Source: DATMRF01 sp035566435 (GTDB lineage: Bacteria > Verrucomicrobiota > Verrucomicrobiia > Limisphaerales > UBA8199). From it: a stretch of DNA of 64,000 nt. How positions within the stretch are numbered: position 1 is the stretch's first letter; every line of letters begins with the position of its first letter. The DNA lies in contig DATMRF010000114.1 of the NCBI GenBank assembly GCA_035566435.1, positions 1 to 64,000 of the forward strand, written 5' to 3'. Shown piece after piece: positions 33,986 to 47,300 of the stretch. Position numbers and translations under genes: made by a program. The notes below the pieces were generated by a model. That model worked only from the letters and a program-made list of their open reading frames with translations. It did no database searches and had not been told where the DNA came from.

Positions 33986-36900
33986 ATGTCTTCAGGAGCC
34001 CGAACACCGGCCGCCCCCACCAACGCGGCCGTGCCATCCGGTCTGCTGCACGAATTATTCGAGCGGCAGGCGGATTCGCGTCCGGATTCTTTTGCCGTCT
34101 GGTTCAGCACCGAGCGGCTCACTTACGGCGAGGTGGAACGACGCGCGAATCAGTTAGCGCGCTTGCTACGCGCACGCGGGATCGGCCGCGGGGACTGTGT
34201 GGGCCTGCTCCTGCCGCGTTCCGCTGAAGTGTATGTGGCCCTCCTGGCGATCCTCAAGGCCGGCGCGGCGTATGTCCCGCTCGACCCGGAGTATCCGGCT
34301 GAAAGGGTGCGGTTCATCCTGTCAGATTGCCGGGCTGCCGCCCTGGTGACCATCTCTGACCTCGCGCCTCCGGCACCGGGAGCGCCTGCATCCGCCCCGG
34401 AAATCCCTATTGCTCGGGCAAATGCCGGCGCGGACGCCGGCTCTCCCGGTGCCTCGTGGGCGGGGCCGGTGTTTTTGCTCGATGGGCAGCAGGAGGAGAT
34501 CGCTTCCTCTTCCTCCGAACGCCTGACGTTGGCGGAACAAGGTCCAACTCCTTCCGATCTTTGCTACCTTATCTATACCTCCGGCACAACCGGCCGGCCC
34601 AAAGGCGTGCAAATCGAGCATCGGAGCGTCTGCCACCTGGTCCGCGCCGAAGCGGCGATTTTTCAGGTACGACCGGAGGACCGGGTTTACCAGGGCTTCT
34701 CACTGGCCTTCGATGCCTCGGTCGAAGAGATCTGGCTGGCCTTCTTTGCCGGCGCAACCCTGGTCGCCGCGACTCCCGGGATGGTCCGGGTAGGTCCGGC
34801 GCTCCCTCGCATGATTACTGAGGCCGGCGTGACGGTGTTGTCTTGCGTGCCGACACTTCTCGCGATGATGGAGGAGGATGCGCCCTCGGTCCGGCTGCTG
34901 ATACTCGGAGGTGAAGTATGCCCGGCAGATTTAGTCAAACGCTGGTGGAAACCCGGCCGGCGAGTGGTCAATACATACGGTCCTACCGAGGCAACAGTCA
35001 TTGCGACCTATGCGGAATGCCGGCCCGAAAAACCAGTGACCATCGGCCGGCCCCTGCCTGGGTACAGTGCCTGCCTCGTGGATGAAAACCTGAGACCTGT
35101 GGCCGATGGCTCAACCGGGGAACTCTGTCTGGGAGGCATAGGCCTGGCCCGCGGCTACGTGGGCCGCCCGGAGTTGACGCGCGAAAAGTTCGTGTCCCTG
35201 GGGCGGGGACAGCCTGTCCCCGTTTGCGCCCAGCCTGAGATTTCCGCCAACAACCCCTCGCTCGAACTGCGCCCCGACAGGTTCTATCGCACCGGCGATC
35301 TGGCGCGCTGGACGCCGGACGGCGAACTCGAATTTCTCGGCCGCCTGGATGGGCAGGTCAAGCTCCGCGGATTCCGGGTAGAGCTTTCGGAGATCGAATC
35401 CGTGCTCATGGAATGCGCCGGCGTCAAGGCCGCCGCCGTCGCGTTGCGGGAAGATGTTCCCGGGATCCAGCAACTGGTCGGCTACGTCGTACCGCGCGAC
35501 GGCGAGACCCTGCAAACCGCCCAACTCCGCACCGGCTTGCGCTCTCGATTGCCGCCCTACATGGTCCCGGCGCGAGTCGAGCTGTTGGCGGCCCTGCCAA
35601 CTCTGCCGAGCGGAAAAGTGGACCGCAAGAAACTGCCCGCCCCCGGAAACGAACCCGCCGAGACGGCGAACGTGGCGCAGCCGTCTCGAACCGCCCTCGA
35701 GCGCCAGCTCGCCGCTGTCTGGCAGCGGCTCTTCGCGCCGACGCCGGTGTCGGTCAACGATGACTTTTTCCTGGACCTGGGCGGCCACTCGCTGCTGGCT
35801 GCCCGGATGGTGTCGGAGCTTCGCAAGGTCCCACCATTCGACCAACTCTCGATGCTGGATGTCTATCGACATCCTACTGTCGAATCTTTGGCCGCTGAGC
35901 TCGAAGCTCGCCAGAGCAGGGGAGCGCCCTCACTCGATACTCCCTTCTCGCCACCCCGCGCTGCTGCGTCCTCCGGCGTCGGCTTGCACGAGAGTCAAGA
36001 ACCAAGAATCAAGAATCAAGAATTTGAATCCCGCACCCCCTTCTGGCGTCATTTCTTTTGCGGCGCCGCGCAGCTCGTCAGCCTGGTGTTCGTGTTGAGT
36101 TTTTTCGCGTTGCAATGGTTGGCTCCGTATCTCACCTACACGGTCTTAATCGAGGAGGATTATGATTTTCTTCCTGCGATCCTCGGAGCGTTCGCGAGCC
36201 TGGTCCTGATCTATCCGGTGATGCTGGCAATCCCCATCGTCGTGAAGTGGCTGGTCATTGGCCGCTACCAGCCGGGCGAATATCCCTTGTGGGGCGGCTT
36301 TTATTTCCGGTGGTGGCTGGCGACCACCATTGAAGCGGCGGTTCCCGTGAGTTACCTCTCCGGCACGCCGCTCCTGTGCATTTATCTTCGGCTCATGGGC
36401 GCGCGGGTCGGACGCAACGTCGCGCTCAACTCCGATAACTTCGCCGCCTACGACCTGGTTTCCATCGGCGACAACTCGAGCGTGAACGCCGATGCCAGTT
36501 TGCTCGGTTACACGGTTGAGGATGGATTCTTAAAGATTGGACGGATTACCATTGGCCAAGGCTGCTTTGTGGGCGCCCGCGCTGCTGTGCGCGAGAACAG
36601 CGCCATGGCGGACGCCTCTGCGTTGGAGGACCTGTCGCTGCTGCCGCGTGGCGCGACCATTCCTCGCGGCGAAACGTGGCGCGGCTCGCCCGCCGTCCGT
36701 AGCGCAGGTTTCCAAACCTGCCGTATCGCCGACTTCAAGGTCGGCATGTCTGTGCCCGCGCGGCCAACGGAGGGGCTTGCGGTGCCTGCGGGTTTGGAAC
36801 CCCGCAATTCGGCTTTGCCAAACACCTCCACCCTCCGCCGCTTTCTTTTCGGTCTCTTGCACGGCTTGGGCCTTCTGATCTTTCCCGTTCTCATCGTGGC

Positions 36901-38311
36901 GGCCTTGTTTCCCGGCATCGTCGTGATGAACCGCCTGAACTACCTCGACCCGTACTATTGGTACCTGTTGCTCTCGCCGCTCGTGGGAGTTTCCTTCGTC
37001 TTGCTGCTCTGCCTCGAGATCGCTGCCGTCAAGTGGTTGCTGGTGGGGCGGGCCAAACCCGGAAGCCACCCGCTGTATAGCTTTTATTACCTGCGCAAGT
37101 GGTTTGTCGATCAAACCATGGAGCTGAGCCTCGACATCCTGGGCCCGCTCTATGCCTCGGTTTATCTCACCCCATGGTACAAACTGTTGGGCGCGAAACT
37201 GGGCAAAGGCGCGGAAGTTTCAACCGCTTCCTTCATCTCACCCGACCTGTTGTCGCTCGGCGAAGACAGCTTCATCGCCGACAGCGTGTCACTGGGCGCG
37301 CCGCGGGTGCGTGACGGGAGGACGACCGTCGGCCGCAACCACATCGGCCGGCGCTCGTTTATCGGCAACAGCGCGCTGTTGCCCCCGGAGACGGTCATCG
37401 GGGACAGTGTCCTCATCGGCTGCCTCTCCGTGCCGCCTGATCGGCCGGCCGACGCCTTGCGCGAGGATACCGCCTGGCTAGGCTCGCCCGCTCTTTTCCT
37501 GCCGCAACGGCAAAAGACCGTGGCGTTCTCTGAACAGACGACCTTCAACCCGACCGCGAAACTTCGCATTCTCCGCGCCACGATCGAATTCGTTCGCGTA
37601 ATCACACCGGCGACTGGTTTTATCATTCTACTGAGCCTGATGTTCTCGGCACTGCTGCTTCTCCACGACAATTTTAACCTGTGGCAGACGCTGCTGTTCT
37701 TTCCCGCGCTCTATCTCGGGTGCGGCCTGGCGGCGACCCTCTTCACGATTGCGGCGAAATGGCTTCTGGTTTGGCGGTATCGGCCGGGGGAGAGACCGCT
37801 CTGGAGCACGTTCGTCTGGCGCAACGAGCTGCTGAACGCCTTGCACGAACACCTCGCCGAACCGTTCCTCGTGGGTGCCTTGACCGGCACGCCGTTTCTC
37901 TGCTGGTATTTCCGGCTGCTAGGTGCGCGCATTGGCCGCCGGGTTTACCTGGAAACGTGCGACTTCAGCGAGTTCGACCTCGTCCGCATCGGGGATGAGG
38001 CGTCGCTCAATGCGGACTGCACCATCCAGACCCACTTGTTCGAAGATCGCGTGATGAAGATGTCCCACATCGACATCGCCTCCGGGTGCACAGTAGGCGC
38101 CGGCTCGCTGGTCCTCTACGACACCTGCATGGAGGAAGGAGCTTCCCTCGGCGACCTCTCGCTGCTCATGAAAGGCGAGACACTCCCCGCTCGCACTCGC
38201 TGGCACGGCATCCCCGCCCGGCGGCTCCAGGACTACTATCACGGCGTAGCAGGCTCCTCTTCGTCTTCGTCTTCGTCTTTCTCCTCGTCCTCGTCCTCGT
38301 CGTCGTCGTAA
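33986..38311 (+). CDS. Pls-like single-module NRPS with six membrane helices and three tandem C-terminal modules
   Basis: 1441 residues from ATG at 33986. The adenylation domain (about 10-550) has A3 IYTSGTTGRPKGV, A4 FDASVEEIWL, A5 NTYGPTEATV, A7 FYRTGDLAR, A8 GRLDGQVKLRGFRVE and A10 LPSGKVDRKKL. The carrier domain has LDLGGHSLLAARM, with Ser near 601. Then come six hydrophobic helices in three pairs. Each pair ends in a KWLxxGRYxPGExPLW-type motif and is followed by a left-handed-helix/acetyltransferase-like module. This is the architecture of epsilon-poly-L-lysine synthetase, which strings one amino acid into an isopeptide chain at the membrane. No condensation domain or thioesterase of the usual type is seen. 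Four in-frame repeat insertions are present. The substrate is not assigned. Confidence 0.82.
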   Translation: MSSGARTPAAPTNAAVPSGLLHELFERQADSRPDSFAVWFSTERLTYGEVERRANQLARLLRARGIGRGDCVGLLLPRSAEVYVALLAILKAGAAYVPLDPEYPAERVRFILSDCRAAALVTISDLAPPAPGAPASAPEIPIARANAGADAGSPGASWAGPVFLLDGQQEEIASSSSERLTLAEQGPTPSDLCYLIYTSGTTGRPKGVQIEHRSVCHLVRAEAAIFQVRPEDRVYQGFSLAFDASVEEIWLAFFAGATLVAATPGMVRVGPALPRMITEAGVTVLSCVPTLLAMMEEDAPSVRLLILGGEVCPADLVKRWWKPGRRVVNTYGPTEATVIATYAECRPEKPVTIGRPLPGYSACLVDENLRPVADGSTGELCLGGIGLARGYVGRPELTREKFVSLGRGQPVPVCAQPEISANNPSLELRPDRFYRTGDLARWTPDGELEFLGRLDGQVKLRGFRVELSEIESVLMECAGVKAAAVALREDVPGIQQLVGYVVPRDGETLQTAQLRTGLRSRLPPYMVPARVELLAALPTLPSGKVDRKKLPAPGNEPAETANVAQPSRTALERQLAAVWQRLFAPTPVSVNDDFFLDLGGHSLLAARMVSELRKVPPFDQLSMLDVYRHPTVESLAAELEARQSRGAPSLDTPFSPPRAAASSGVGLHESQEPRIKNQEFESRTPFWRHFFCGAAQLVSLVFVLSFFALQWLAPYLTYTVLIEEDYDFLPAILGAFASLVLIYPVMLAIPIVVKWLVIGRYQPGEYPLWGGFYFRWWLATTIEAAVPVSYLSGTPLLCIYLRLMGARVGRNVALNSDNFAAYDLVSIGDNSSVNADASLLGYTVEDGFLKIGRITIGQGCFVGARAAVRENSAMADASALEDLSLLPRGATIPRGETWRGSPAVRSAGFQTCRIADFKVGMSVPARPTEGLAVPAGLEPRNSALPNTSTLRRFLFGLLHGLGLLIFPVLIVAALFPGIVVMNRLNYLDPYYWYLLLSPLVGVSFVLLLCLEIAAVKWLLVGRAKPGSHPLYSFYYLRKWFVDQTMELSLDILGPLYASVYLTPWYKLLGAKLGKGAEVSTASFISPDLLSLGEDSFIADSVSLGAPRVRDGRTTVGRNHIGRRSFIGNSALLPPETVIGDSVLIGCLSVPPDRPADALREDTAWLGSPALFLPQRQKTVAFSEQTTFNPTAKLRILRATIEFVRVITPATGFIILLSLMFSALLLLHDNFNLWQTLLFFPALYLGCGLAATLFTIAAKWLLVWRYRPGERPLWSTFVWRNELLNALHEHLAEPFLVGALTGTPFLCWYFRLLGARIGRRVYLETCDFSEFDLVRIGDEASLNADCTIQTHLFEDRVMKMSHIDIASGCTVGAGSLVLYDTCMEEGASLGDLSLLMKGETLPARTRWHGIPARRLQDYYHGVAGSSSSSSSSFSSSSSSSSS
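35200..35231. repeat. Short palindrome inserted in the adenylation domain
   Basis: GGGCGGGGACAG pairs with CTGTCCCC plus GCCC. It falls between the EKFVSL and YRTGDLAR motifs, a surface loop of the A domain, and adds about 20 residues (LGRGQPVPVCAQPEIS and following). Confidence 0.65.
35993..36024 (+). repeat. Tandem AAGAATC repeat in the PCP-membrane linker
   Basis: AGAATCAAGAATCAAGAATT with a preceding imperfect copy, encoding QEPRIKNQEF in the linker between the carrier domain and the first membrane helix. Confidence 0.7.
36702..36806. repeat. Multi-hairpin repeat element inserted in frame
   Basis: Three hairpins follow each other: GCAGGTTTCCAAACCTGC (36704-36721), GCCGACTTCAAGGTCGGC (36728-36745) and GCGGGTTTGGAACCCCGC (36788-36805). 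It encodes about 35 residues (SAGFQTCRIADFKVG and on) between the first C-terminal module and the third membrane helix. The look is of an interspersed repeat family, not of a protein domain. Confidence 0.72.
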
Positions 38312-38375
38312 TCGGTCCGTCTCTCTCCTTTTTTTCAGATCGATTACGATTACGACGGCGACGACGACAACGAGC
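38254..38375. repeat. (TCG/TCT)n simple repeat and inverted arm at the 3' end of the Pls-like gene
   Basis: TCTTCGTCTTCG-type repeats encode a C-terminal poly-serine tail (38254-38308); the stop TAA comes from the same repeat (GTCGTAATCGG). About 30 bases further, 38341-38372 contains the complementary CGATTACGATTACGACGG, so the block folds on itself. Confidence 0.75.
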
Positions 38376-38622
38376 CCGCCGTTCCCGCACCCGCTCCCGG
38401 TCAGCCATTTTTTGCGGAAGATTTAGCCTTAATTGCACAGTCCCTGCGTAGCCCTGCAGAAAACCCCTGATTTTATGGCCTTTCTTGACTCTCCATCGCC
38501 GAACTTGCCTGACGTCGCGGCACTCATCCGTTGACACCCTCTGTGCCTTTGTTAGAGTGCCCGTACTGTTTCTGAGGATTTATCCGCGTGAAACCTGAAT
38601 GACTGAAAATTAAAATTGTTTT
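38312..38622. other. Gap between the Pls-like gene and ppdK
   Basis: Besides the repeat arm up to 38375, I see no gene. The promoter for ppdK should lie here, but no clear -35/-10 pair stands out. Confidence 0.4.
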
Positions 38623-41418
<2,796 letters not shown>

Positions 41419-41440
41419 GCTTCGATCGTTTTTGGTCCAC

Positions 41441-41470
41441 AGCCGCCCAGGGGAACCCGGGCGGCTTTTT
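41441..41470 (+). terminator. Rho-independent terminator after ppdK
   Basis: AGCCGCCC pairs with GGGCGGCT around a short loop, followed by TTTTT. It begins 23 bases after the ppdK stop. Confidence 0.88.
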
Positions 41471-42174
41471 CATTTTCTTTTTCGGGAGGTGAGCATCCCC
41501 GCGCCCCCTCACTTAGCGTCGGGGACGGCCACGCCTGCGTAACTCTCGAAAAAAGGAACCCTCCGCCTTTGCGCATTACGCGCACCGCACTCGGACCAAC
41601 TATCAACCCTCAACCCCCAACTCGCGACAGCCCCGCTCATCCGGCTCATTCGACAAACTGAAATCTTCGACTTTTTGGCCCAATCGCTCCGCGCTCGATG
41701 GCTTAATATATAGAGGCCCGATGTTTTTTTCACCGCCTCCCGCACAATCCGACCCAAACCCGATCCAGATTCCCTTCGAGCTATAAAACCTGAACCCTCA
41801 CCCTCAACCCTCAACTGCGTCGTAGGAGTTATTAGGACCTATTAGGACCTATTAAAGCCAAAAAATGAAACCGGCTCACTCGGCGCCTTTGGTCTTTTGT
41901 GCCTTCTTGGTCTTTTGTGCCTTCTTGTGGCACAACTCCTCGCCCCAGCTCCCCGGGCCCCAGTAGGCTACGGTCGGCTACGGTCGGTTGCGGTCGGTTG
42001 CGGTCGGTTGTCTCAACAGCGTCAGCTCGATCCGGTCTTCGCAACCGTGCGACCCGTCGCTACCCGGTCGGCAGAGGCGGTGGCAGCACAAGCCGGGACT
42101 CGGGACTGGGGGCTGCGGAGACGGGGGGCCCGAATCATTTGAGTTCGTAGCTGACGACAGGTAGCATCGGCCGG
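41471..42174. other. Gene-free gap rich in unrelated tandem repeats
   Basis: About 700 bases with no supported gene. Three short tandem arrays of different units sit within 180 bases (listed together as one repeat feature), plus a fragment resembling the GGGGACGGCCACG palindrome family near 41521. Confidence 0.6.
41831..42010 (+). repeat. Cluster of three tandem repeats
   Basis: ATTAGGACCT x2.4 at 41831-41854; GGTCTTTTGTGCCTTCTT x2, exact, at 41891-41926; and GGCTACGGTC / GGTTGCGGTC, ten-base unit x4.5, at 41966-42010. The units are unrelated to each other. Confidence 0.85.
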
Positions 42175-44220
42175 ATGAAGCGGCAGACGAGCCGGCACAC
42201 CGGACGGCGAGGTAGTGCCCCCAAGGAAACGCGGGCGGGTGGTTCGGCCCAACCGCTTGCCTCCAGCATCTATTCGGCAGCCTCGGTCGCCCCGTCTCCG
42301 CTTTCGCCTCCCTCCGACCGAACCCGGACCTGGCTGCTAGGGCTAGTACTCGTGGTCGGGGTTATCCTCGCCTACCAGCCGGTTTGGCACGCCGGTTTCA
42401 TCTGGGATGATGACGCTTACGTAACCCAGAACAAACTGCTGACCGTCCCGGACGGTTTGCACCGGATTTGGTTTTCAAAGGACTCGCCGTCACAGTACTT
42501 CCCGCTGGTTTACACAACGTTTCGCTTCGAGCGCTCGCTGTGGGGCCTGAACCCTGCCGGTTATCACTGGGTGAACTTGCTGTTGCACGCGGCCAATGGC
42601 CTGCTGGTCTGGCGCGTCTTGCGACGCCTGGCACTGCCGGGGGCATGGCTCGCCGCCGTGGTGTTCGCGCTCCACCCGGTCCAGGTCGAGAGCGTCGCCT
42701 GGATCACCGAGCGGAAGAATGTGATGTCACTCTTTTTCATGCTCCTGGCGATGCTGGCCTGGCTCGAATTAATCGAGGAACGACCGGGGCGCTTGCGGTT
42801 TTACGGACTGGCCTTGGTGTGCTACGCACTGGCGCTGTTCAGCAAGACGACCGCTTGCACACTGCCCGCGGCGCTGGTGCTGGTGTTGTGGTTGAAACAC
42901 AAGCCGATTACCTGGCGGCGGCTGGCACAGGTGGCGCCATTCGTCGTGTTGGGCGTGGCAATGGGGCTGGTGACGGTTTGGTGGGAGCGCTATCACGTCG
43001 GCACGCACGGACCGGCCTTCGCCATCGGGCTGCTCGAGCGAGTGCTGATCGCCGCGCGCGGTGTCTGGTTTTACGCTGGAAAGCTCCTATGGCCGGCGAA
43101 CCTGACGTTCAGCTATCCGCGCTGGGAGATCGTGCCGACCGACCCGGCCGCGTATTTGTGGCTGGCCCTGGGAGCCGGATTGTGCTGGGTCGTTTATCGC
43201 GGACGGCGGTTTCTCGGACGCGCACCCGAGGTCGCAGTCGTGTACTATGTCGCCATGCTGAGCCCGCTGCTCGGGTTCATCATGCTCTACACGTTTGCCT
43301 ATTCATTCGTGGCGGATCATTACCAGTATGCGGCCTCAATCGGACCACTGGCCCTAGCGGCCGCGGGCATCACGCTTGGTGTGCGGGCGTTGGGCGCCAG
43401 GGGAGCACTGGTTTACCCGGTGCTATGCGGCGGCCTGGCGTTGGCCTTGGGTTCTTTGACCTGGCACCAGGCGCTCATCTATGACAACCTCGAGACGCTT
43501 TGGCGGGATACAATGGCGAAGAACCCGGGTTCCTGGATGGCCCACGAGAGCCTGGGCGTCCTGTTGTTGCGGCGGGGCGGCCACCTGGAAGAAGCGGTCG
43601 CCCAGTTTCAGGAGACACTTCGGCTCAAGCCTGACGAAGCGAGGGCGCACGACAGCCTGGGGATTGTGCTGAGCCAGCAAGGCCGCTTGGATGAAGCGAT
43701 GAGCCATTTCGAGGAAGCCATCCGGCTCCAACCAAAGGACCCTAAGGCCTACAATAACCTGGCGATGGCGCTCCAAAGCCAAGGCCGGCTCGATGAAGCC
43801 ATTACCCAACTCGAGGTTGCCCTCAAATGGGTGCCTGACGACCCCGAACTCCACAACAACCTCGGCATGGCGTTGGGCAGAAAAGGCCGCATCGACGACG
43901 CTATCCCCCAACTCCAAGAGGCCATCAGGCTCGACCCGGACAACGCCCAGGCACACAACAACCTTGGCCTCGCGTTCGGCCGAAAGGGGCGCTTCGCCGA
44001 GGCCATTGCCGAGTACGAAACCGCGCTCCGATTAAACCCGCGTTCGGCGGAAACTCACGCCAGCCTGGGGATGTTGTTGGCTCAGCAGGGCCGCCGGGAC
44101 GAGGCCGCCGGCCACCTGACCGAAGCGCTCCGGTTGCGCCCCAATTACCCGCAGGCCGAACAACAGCTCCGCGCCCTGCAAATGGGCGCCGCGAAGGTCC
44201 CGGAGCCATCGAAGCCGTAG
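42175..44220 (+). CDS. Membrane glycosyltransferase-like protein with C-terminal TPR repeats
   Basis: 681 residues. About ten hydrophobic helices occupy residues 50-445. The first periplasmic loop has AGFIWDDDAYVTQNKLL, an acidic Asp cluster like that used by GT-C/PMT and TMTC-type mannosyltransferases; HPVQVESVAWITERKNVM and WWERYH are further conserved-looking loops. Residues about 450-670 form six TPR motifs (WMAHESLGVLLLRRGGHLEE; AYNNLAMALQSQGRLDEA; AHNNLGLAFGRKGRFAEA). I infer lipid-linked sugar transfer to proteins, with TPRs as the partner site. A decayed relative lies at 24218-24650. Confidence 0.78.
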   Translation: MKRQTSRHTGRRGSAPKETRAGGSAQPLASSIYSAASVAPSPLSPPSDRTRTWLLGLVLVVGVILAYQPVWHAGFIWDDDAYVTQNKLLTVPDGLHRIWFSKDSPSQYFPLVYTTFRFERSLWGLNPAGYHWVNLLLHAANGLLVWRVLRRLALPGAWLAAVVFALHPVQVESVAWITERKNVMSLFFMLLAMLAWLELIEERPGRLRFYGLALVCYALALFSKTTACTLPAALVLVLWLKHKPITWRRLAQVAPFVVLGVAMGLVTVWWERYHVGTHGPAFAIGLLERVLIAARGVWFYAGKLLWPANLTFSYPRWEIVPTDPAAYLWLALGAGLCWVVYRGRRFLGRAPEVAVVYYVAMLSPLLGFIMLYTFAYSFVADHYQYAASIGPLALAAAGITLGVRALGARGALVYPVLCGGLALALGSLTWHQALIYDNLETLWRDTMAKNPGSWMAHESLGVLLLRRGGHLEEAVAQFQETLRLKPDEARAHDSLGIVLSQQGRLDEAMSHFEEAIRLQPKDPKAYNNLAMALQSQGRLDEAITQLEVALKWVPDDPELHNNLGMALGRKGRIDDAIPQLQEAIRLDPDNAQAHNNLGLAFGRKGRFAEAIAEYETALRLNPRSAETHASLGMLLAQQGRRDEAAGHLTEALRLRPNYPQAEQQLRALQMGAAKVPEPSKP

Positions 44221-44356
44221 CGTGCTTAGAGCAAAAAGTTTCAACCTTCACCCTGCAACCGCTCCCCCAACGCCACGCGCTTGCCTCTCCCCGTCCCGAT
44301 AGGCAAGCTACCGTTTGCCGGGTGCAAGCGCCTGCTCGGCTGCTGATGCTTTCGTT

Positions 44357-47300
44357 ATGCTGAAAAACAGTTGGGCTTTCGCCGCCGCCTGTGCCTGGCT
44401 TTTTGCGGGCGCCACCCCGCTCTCAGCTGCGTCCGCGCCCCACTGCACCATCGACGGTTGGGACACTGAAAAGGGCCTTCCCCAAATGTCGGTCATCGCT
44501 TTGACCCAAACCCGCGACGGTTATCTTTGGCTGGGCACCGGAGACGGCTTGGCGCGTTTCGATGGCGTGCGATTCAAACGATTTGAGGAGGAGGAGGCAC
44601 TCCAGTTGAGCGGCAGCAAAATCGTTCGGCTTTTCGAAGACCGGCGCGGGAACTTGTGGATTGGCACAGATACCGCCGGGGTGGTGCTGGTGGCGCCGGA
44701 TGGCAAGGTCACGAACGTCGCGTTGGACGAGGCCGCCAGCGAGGGACCACTGGTGGGCATCTGCGAAGACCAGGTTGGAGGTATTTGGCTCCGGTTGGCC
44801 CACGGCCACCTCTATTGGTATGTGCAGGGCAAGGCGCACGTGGTCGCCAACGGTTGCCGGGGACTGCTCGCCGAGGACTCAGGTCTTGTATGGGTGGGGT
44901 CTTCCGACGGGCGTTTGATTGGCTTGGGACCGATTTCCAATTCCATTCCCCCGGCAGTCTTCCCGGTGTCCTATGAGGTCCCCGTCGGCAAACTCGATTT
45001 CCTGCTCGCAAGCAAACGTGGTGGCTACTGGCGCCTGGCGAACGGCCGCATCCAAAGGTGGAAGGTGGACTCCCTCCAGCGCGACTTCGGTGCCTATCCC
45101 TGGAATGTTGGGGTGCCCGTGCTGTCCGCCTGTGAGGATCAGGATGGAAACCTGGTGGTCGGCACCTACGGTGACGGCGTCTATTGGATGGACTCGGCAG
45201 GCAAGTTCCCTCGGGTCGAGGGCCTGACCAACCGTTTTATCTATTCGCTGCTCATCGATCGCGAGGGCAGCCTCTGGGTGGGCAGTGACGGCGGCGGCCT
45301 GAGCCGGGCTCGGCCCCAAAGCTTTGACGTGGTTGAGGGGACGAGAGGCTCCACGGTCCAATCCGCGTGCGAAGATCCGCTCGGGGGTTTTTGGATTGGC
45401 TACAACAGCGAGCGAATCGATCATTGGAACGGCAATTCGTTCCAAACGTTCACCAACCTTTGGCCCACCGAACTCTATGCCTCTCCGGGTCTGACTCGAT
45501 TTTACGCGCGGACGGTTTTCGAGGATCGGAGCCATCAGGTTTGGGCAGGCGGGACGAGTGAAATCACAACCCATCCCCCTTTGCTCAGGTTGGAGGGAGG
45601 ACGATTCCGACCGGCCCCTGGCGCCGCAGCTCTCGACCAGGAGGTTTTGGCCGCTTACGAAGATTCTGGTGGAGTGCTTTGGCTCGGCACGCCGGAGGGG
45701 TTGGCGCGGTGGGACGGTCGGGCGTGGAAGCTCTTCACCACGCGGGATGGGCTGTCATCGGACCGCGTCCGTTGCATCGCTGAGGATACCAAAGGAAACC
45801 TCTGGGTCGGTACGGAACGCGGTGGGCTCAATTGTTTGCGGGACGGCAAATTCAGCGTTTTTCGCCAGCGGCCGAAAGACGGCCTGCCCAGCGATAGCGT
45901 TTCCTCCCTTTATGTCGATCAGGAGGGCGTTGTGTGGATCGGTACTTGGAGCGGGCTGGTTCGCTACGATCAGGGCCAGTGGACCTGCTACACCACCCGA
46001 GAGGGGCTCCTCAGAAATAAGATTGGCTATATTGTCGAGGACGGCCTCGGCTTTCTGTGGATTGGCTCCAAAGCCGGCCTGATGCGCATCTCCAAGCGCA
46101 GCCTCAACGAATTTAGTCACAACCGCACGCCGGGCGCGTCCATTCCCTGCCGGTTCTTTAGCAAGTCGGACGGCCTGCCCACCAGCGAGTGCAGCGACGG
46201 CTCGCAGCCCGGGGCTCTTCGCGCGCGCGACGGAACGCTGTGCTTCCCCACGATCGGGGGCCTGGTGATCGTCAACCCGGCAAAGCTTCTGCCTAATACC
46301 AACCCGCCCCCGGTCGTGATCGAGGCCGTCAGGATTGATGGCGAACTTCAGCAGAAAGAAACCCTTCGCTCGCCTCCGCCGCAAACGGTCACCGTGCCTG
46401 CGGGCAAGGAGAGCCTGGAAATCGTTTATGCCAGCCTCAACCTTTCCGCCCCGGACAAGGGTTTCTTCAAGTATATCGTCGAACCCTACGAAACCACCTG
46501 GACTGAGCGTCCGGGCTCCATCCGCTCCGCGCGGTACCCCAAGCTGCCGCATGGGCACTATCGCTTCCACGTCCAGGCCTGCAACGAAGATGGTGTCTGG
46601 AATGAAACCGGCGCAACGCTGGCCATTACCGTCCTGCCTGCTTTCTATCAGACCTGGTGGTTTCTCACCAGCGCCGGCTTGTGCCTGCTCGGCATGATCG
46701 TCGGGTCCGTGCATTACGTTTCCACCCAAAAACTGCAGCGGCAGGTCGCGGCACTGCGCCAGCAGGAAGCGCTCGAAAAAGAGCGCGCCCGCATTGCTCG
46801 TGACCTCCATGACCAACTCGGGGCCAACCTCACCCAGGTCGCCCTCCTGGGAGAAATGGCGGAAACCGATAAGAACCTTCCGGCCGAAATCGAAACCCAC
46901 GCCCGCCAGATTTCAAACACCGCTCGCGAAACCACCCACGCACTGGACGAGATAGTGTGGACCGTGAATCCCTCCAACGACACGCTCGACGGCCTCATCA
47001 ACTACGTGTGCAAGTATGCCCAGGAATACCTCGCCTTGGCCGGCCTGCGCTATCGCCTGGAAGTCCCTGCGCAACTGCCCAGTGTCCCGATCTCTCCCGA
47101 ACTCCGCCATAACGTCTTCCTCGCTGCCAAAGAAGCCGTCAACAACGTCGTCAAACATTCAAAGGCCACCTCTGCCTGGCTGCGGCTTCGCCTTGAACCG
47201 GAACGGTTCTTGTTGGAAATCGAGGACAACGGCTGCGGTCTGGGGCCCGACGCAGGGAACAAGGGCCGTAACGGGCTGCGCAACATGCGCAAACGCATGG

